DNA of 64,000 nucleotides from Alisma plantago-aquatica (lineage: Eukaryota; Streptophyta; Magnoliopsida; Alismatales; Alismataceae), in the NCBI GenBank assembly GCA_963693085.1, contig OY856410.1:1330472804-1330536803 (forward strand), given 5' to 3'. The notes below the pieces were generated by a model. That model was not told the DNA's origin and did not search any database. It saw only the letters and a list, made by a program, of their open reading frames with translations. Shown one piece after another: positions 60,534 to 64,000 of the stretch (positions are counted from its first letter, which is position 1; every line of letters begins with the position of its first letter). The translations under genes and the position numbers were made by a program.

Positions 60534-63500
60534 TGTTGTCTTTCATTTCAAACCCCAATCAATTATTTTGATTCAATATCATGGTCGTTGATAAATCTTA
60601 GTATATAATTTAAGTCATTTTGTCAAAATGTATCTATTGTCCTCATTTGATAAAATATCTCCATGAAGTCCCTAAGTTAAATATCAATTATCATACTCTG
60701 GTATCATATAGTCCAATTTGTTGTTCTTGTTCCTAAATTCCTTGATTACATCTTGAACCCATTAGTTACTCTCAATTTGACCACTCTTGATTTGGAATCA
60801 ATTGAAAAGAATTAATCATATATATAAATGATATCAAAATTGATAATGAGAGTAATTAATTTGGAGGTGTTATTTTCATAAATGATGAGGTAGCGTCTTT
60901 AAAATCTTCACAAATAGGAACTGCATCCTTGTCCAAGTCACATAACATTTGAATGTTCCGTTGAAAATCTATATAAATTAGAAGGAATTAGTGATTAGGA
61001 TATTAAGCATAGTCATTGACTTGATAGAAGTAATGCCCCGCTACACCTCTTCCTTTCACGCGAGCCCTCACGTCTTCCCTCAACCTAACACCGTCTTGAC
61101 AGTTTCTAAAAATGCAGATCCCCTCTGCATTGATGTTCCTCGCATTTCAAGCCTTGACTTCAAGCCCTAGAATCCACTACCATAACTCTATAGATCTAAA
61201 ACAGTAGTGCCATTACTGTGTTCGTTGCACTCATCACTATCAACTAGAACCTCCTCACAATGTCTTGAGGCCATTAGCAGTGGTTCCTCTCTAATAGACA
61301 ACAAACCCTAGAGTCTTTTTCCCTATCCTATATAATATCTACTACTCCATCCATGATCGATCACACACAAACCTATAGCTGCATCTTATTTACAGACCAT
61401 GACCACACAAGCAATAGACCTAACGCTACCTAGAAGGCTCCACGGTGGGTGACACTAGTGCCTCCATCACCTCGCCATGCCACCAGGCCTAATCTCTCCT
61501 AGATCTAAGTTGCACGTTGCAGTCGTGGTTCCTTCGTCCACTAGACTCCCATGCCCCAAAACCTCTAGTCTGCAACTCGTTGTTACAGACTGAATGTCTC
61601 CGACCTCCCTCGCCAACCATGAATCTCAACAAACTGCAACTCCCTATGTTCGATGCCACCCGATCACTACCCCCTCGCCAGGAAGCAATAACAATGATGG
61701 ACGTTACACAGATTCTGACTCCACCTTGCCACTATTCATTTGTGAAGGTATGTAGGAAATGACTAGAGTCTCAACTACAGTAGACCTACTGCAAGTCACA
61801 CTAGGGTAACATGTAATCCACTGATGCCTTTCCAACATGTAATGGCAACTCGTGACCGCCCTCACCATCAACCCTCAGGTAGCCAAGATCCACAACATCT
61901 AGCGTGCCGAAGATCATCTTCCTCAACCCCTGTCACCACCACAACCCTACAGACTTCATCATAGAGTTACAGACCTATGAAGATTGGTGATGCCTCCCAC
62001 ACCCTACCACTCAATTCAAACCTGCATGCCAACTCGCCACCTCACAGATAACCTGACCATCTACAGCAAGCCATAACAGATCTGCAATGCAGACCTACAA
62101 CTACAGATCACTGCTACGAATTTCTTCAGACCAACCTCATCATTGCTTCCTCCCTGGTACCTACAACGCCGTCCAGCAATGTCCACTACCATTTACCAGA
62201 TCCCTTGCAACCTTACAACCACCAACACCTACAAAAATAGTCAGGCTCCTCCCATCTTCATACAACAACACCCATACCTCAGATTGGTAGATGAACTCGC
62301 CACTAGATCAGATGTATGTAGCAGCTACCACCACAATAGCTTGCTCAATCCTAGAGCCTAGAACACCTGTAAGACTGACCAGTAACCACCTAATCTAAAA
62401 GTCAATTTTCCCACTACATCCTCTTCAACAAACTCCAATGGTTAGCATGCAAACGATGATCACAGATGAATAAACATAAGGAGTCAATCTACCATGTTGG
62501 AATTGAGAAGACACATACAACAACCTTGAGGAGGTAGATACACCATCCTCAAGCCATGAAGACAATGTTGATCTTAACTCCTGGAAAGAGAGATGGACAA
62601 AGAACGTCTAAAAGTATGACACGAAGGAACCCTCAATCCCTTAGAAGGGTAATCAACAACCTCATCGTGTGGGGTCAGTTCCCTCTCATCAATGAATAGG
62701 TAAATCCTACACCCTTGCTCCTATATGTACATACTTCTCCCAAACATTATATGGATAAATTAATTAATCAACACACATATTAATAGCAATAAAGATAATC
62801 AAAATATATAAGTAATTGTTGTATCAACTAAATCATATGACTAGGCCGATTGGTTACCTAGCAATGTGTATATATATGTATATGTTGATAAGCTAATAAG
62901 ATATAATGTAGTCATTTTGACCATTATGAATGATCTAACCTTGTGATAAATCCAAACCTTGAAGCTATGTATACTAATAGTTACACTTGGATATAATATT
63001 TTGAACCACTTCCTCTTAGATCAAACTTACAATCGAAATATATATGATAGTATTTAGGAGAAGCCATGTAATCTTGTAAAACCTCATATATTCTAATAAA
63101 CCCTAATATGACACATTTTAGTTATACATGGAACTTATTCATGCTTTCATTTTGTATATTAGTAATTATGTTCATATGCATGGTGGAGATGTAGTTATTT
63201 ATATATGAGTATTTTGGGTATTCTTATAAATGAAACCACTTGTTATCTTATCGTTAAGGAACAATATGCAATTATGTAATCCCTAAGATATATTACTACT
63301 TGTATACATATAAGAAATCAAGATCAAGGTACTAGCATATGAATAGTATGTATAGAGGTATGTGGAATTAAACCCTAAATATCCCTAGTAAGGTATGCTA
63401 GTAAATAGACATACATGATACTAGTGACTAAATGTCATTGTAATATATATGAGCAACATAATGATATTTTAGATCTAACATAGATACAACATGATAAAAC

Positions 63501-64000
63501 AACTTAGTATGTAGCATTGGATATATATATATATAACCTAGTTGGGAATCTAATATTGATAACCATAGAGAAAAATATTATTAATATAAACCTAACTTAG
63601 AAAGGAAACACTAAATATAAAAGAATGAATAAGTAATTGATTCCAAGCTAAATGATAATAAAATTGTATCATACTTTGTAGATATTCTCTCTTGGATCCA
63701 ACTTGTGATAATACAATCCTTGAAGCCCTGAATAATTGAGGTACTATATCTTCTATTTCATTATTGAACTATTTTCCCTCTTGATGGACCCACATATATC
63801 TTGATTTGTGATGAGTTCCATATAACTTTGAAACATTTATTTATTCCTAAAAGTTCACCACTCTCATTTTGCAATTGATGAAATATTATTGATAATATTT
63901 GGCATTGGACTTGTTCTATTTGGAGTTTTGACTCCCTGTGGACTTGGGTCCCTCGGGCTTTGGCCCAATAGAGCTTTGGCTCACTTGAGTTGGCCAAGTA
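60534..64000. other. Unassigned DNA, C-rich in 61020-62700
   Basis: AT-rich flanks surround a C-rich block at 61020-62700 with open frames that have no recognisable domain (61517-61762 and 62087-62361). Two similar phrases, TTGTGATAA...CC(A)A..CCTTGAAGC near 62942 and 63703, hint at an old duplication. The minus-strand frame at 63761-63997 is not recognised. Confidence 0.5.

Noticed and set aside
61020..62700. A host gene in the C-rich block
   Set aside because: Frames are short and without domains, change strand and phase, and no consistent exon chain could be built.

Overview
This is plant nuclear DNA, intergenic and almost wholly made of transposable elements. The evidence is a Cassandra TRIM with 5S-rRNA-like LTRs (an element known only from plants), plant CACTA (En/Spm) transposons with TNP2-type transposase and a Ulp1-like second gene, Ty1/copia and Ty3/gypsy LTR elements, a non-autonomous retroelement with LTRs of 4.5 to 4.9 kb, an L1-type LINE tail, a tRNA-like SINE and a hAT derivative. 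I found no intact host gene; the only host-gene trace is a broken RRM fragment near 60.3 kb. Base composition is AT-rich, except for the GC-rich leader of the younger CACTA. The sequence alone does not fix the species, but the nesting suggests a large, repeat-rich genome.

Layout from left to right. (1) 1-5533: the 3' part of a gypsy-like element on the + strand, with its LTR at 2457-5533. A Cassandra TRIM (538-1428, minus strand, perfect 5-bp target duplication) sits inside it, and a 297-bp duplication copied the start of that TRIM. (2) 5534-7381: the 3' end of a CACTA element into which the gypsy element inserted. (3) 8950-20986: a copia LTR split by an old, decayed CACTA (9273-19408), which itself carries a 5'-truncated LINE (15266-15955, 16-bp target duplication). 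(4) 21000-42159: a minus-strand LARD-like retroelement. Its right-hand LTR is split by a young CACTA (29428-39996) with exact 14-bp terminal inverted repeats and a 3-bp ATT target duplication. (5) 42160-45757: unassigned sequence containing a SINE. (6) 45758-51054: a copia element on the minus strand, with its 3' LTR and a decayed polyprotein, cut off before its 5' LTR. (7) 51055-64000: mostly unassigned AT-rich DNA with a non-autonomous hAT element (55976-56773) and the RRM pseudogene fragment.

The centrepiece is the young CACTA at 29428-39996. It looks complete: termini, GCGTCGG-rich subterminal repeats, a GC-rich leader exon, a long leader intron with three 316-bp hairpin-forming units, an uninterrupted 1082-aa TNP2 transposase, and a second gene whose 13 exons join without a break into a predicted 784-aa protein. 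That protein fuses an En/Spm-type N-terminal region, a DUF8039-like region and a Ulp1-like cysteine protease with His, Asp, Gln and Cys all present. The old CACTA at 9273-19408 has the same layout in decayed form, including one copy of the hairpin unit. The hairpins are therefore a conserved part of the element rather than a chance insertion.
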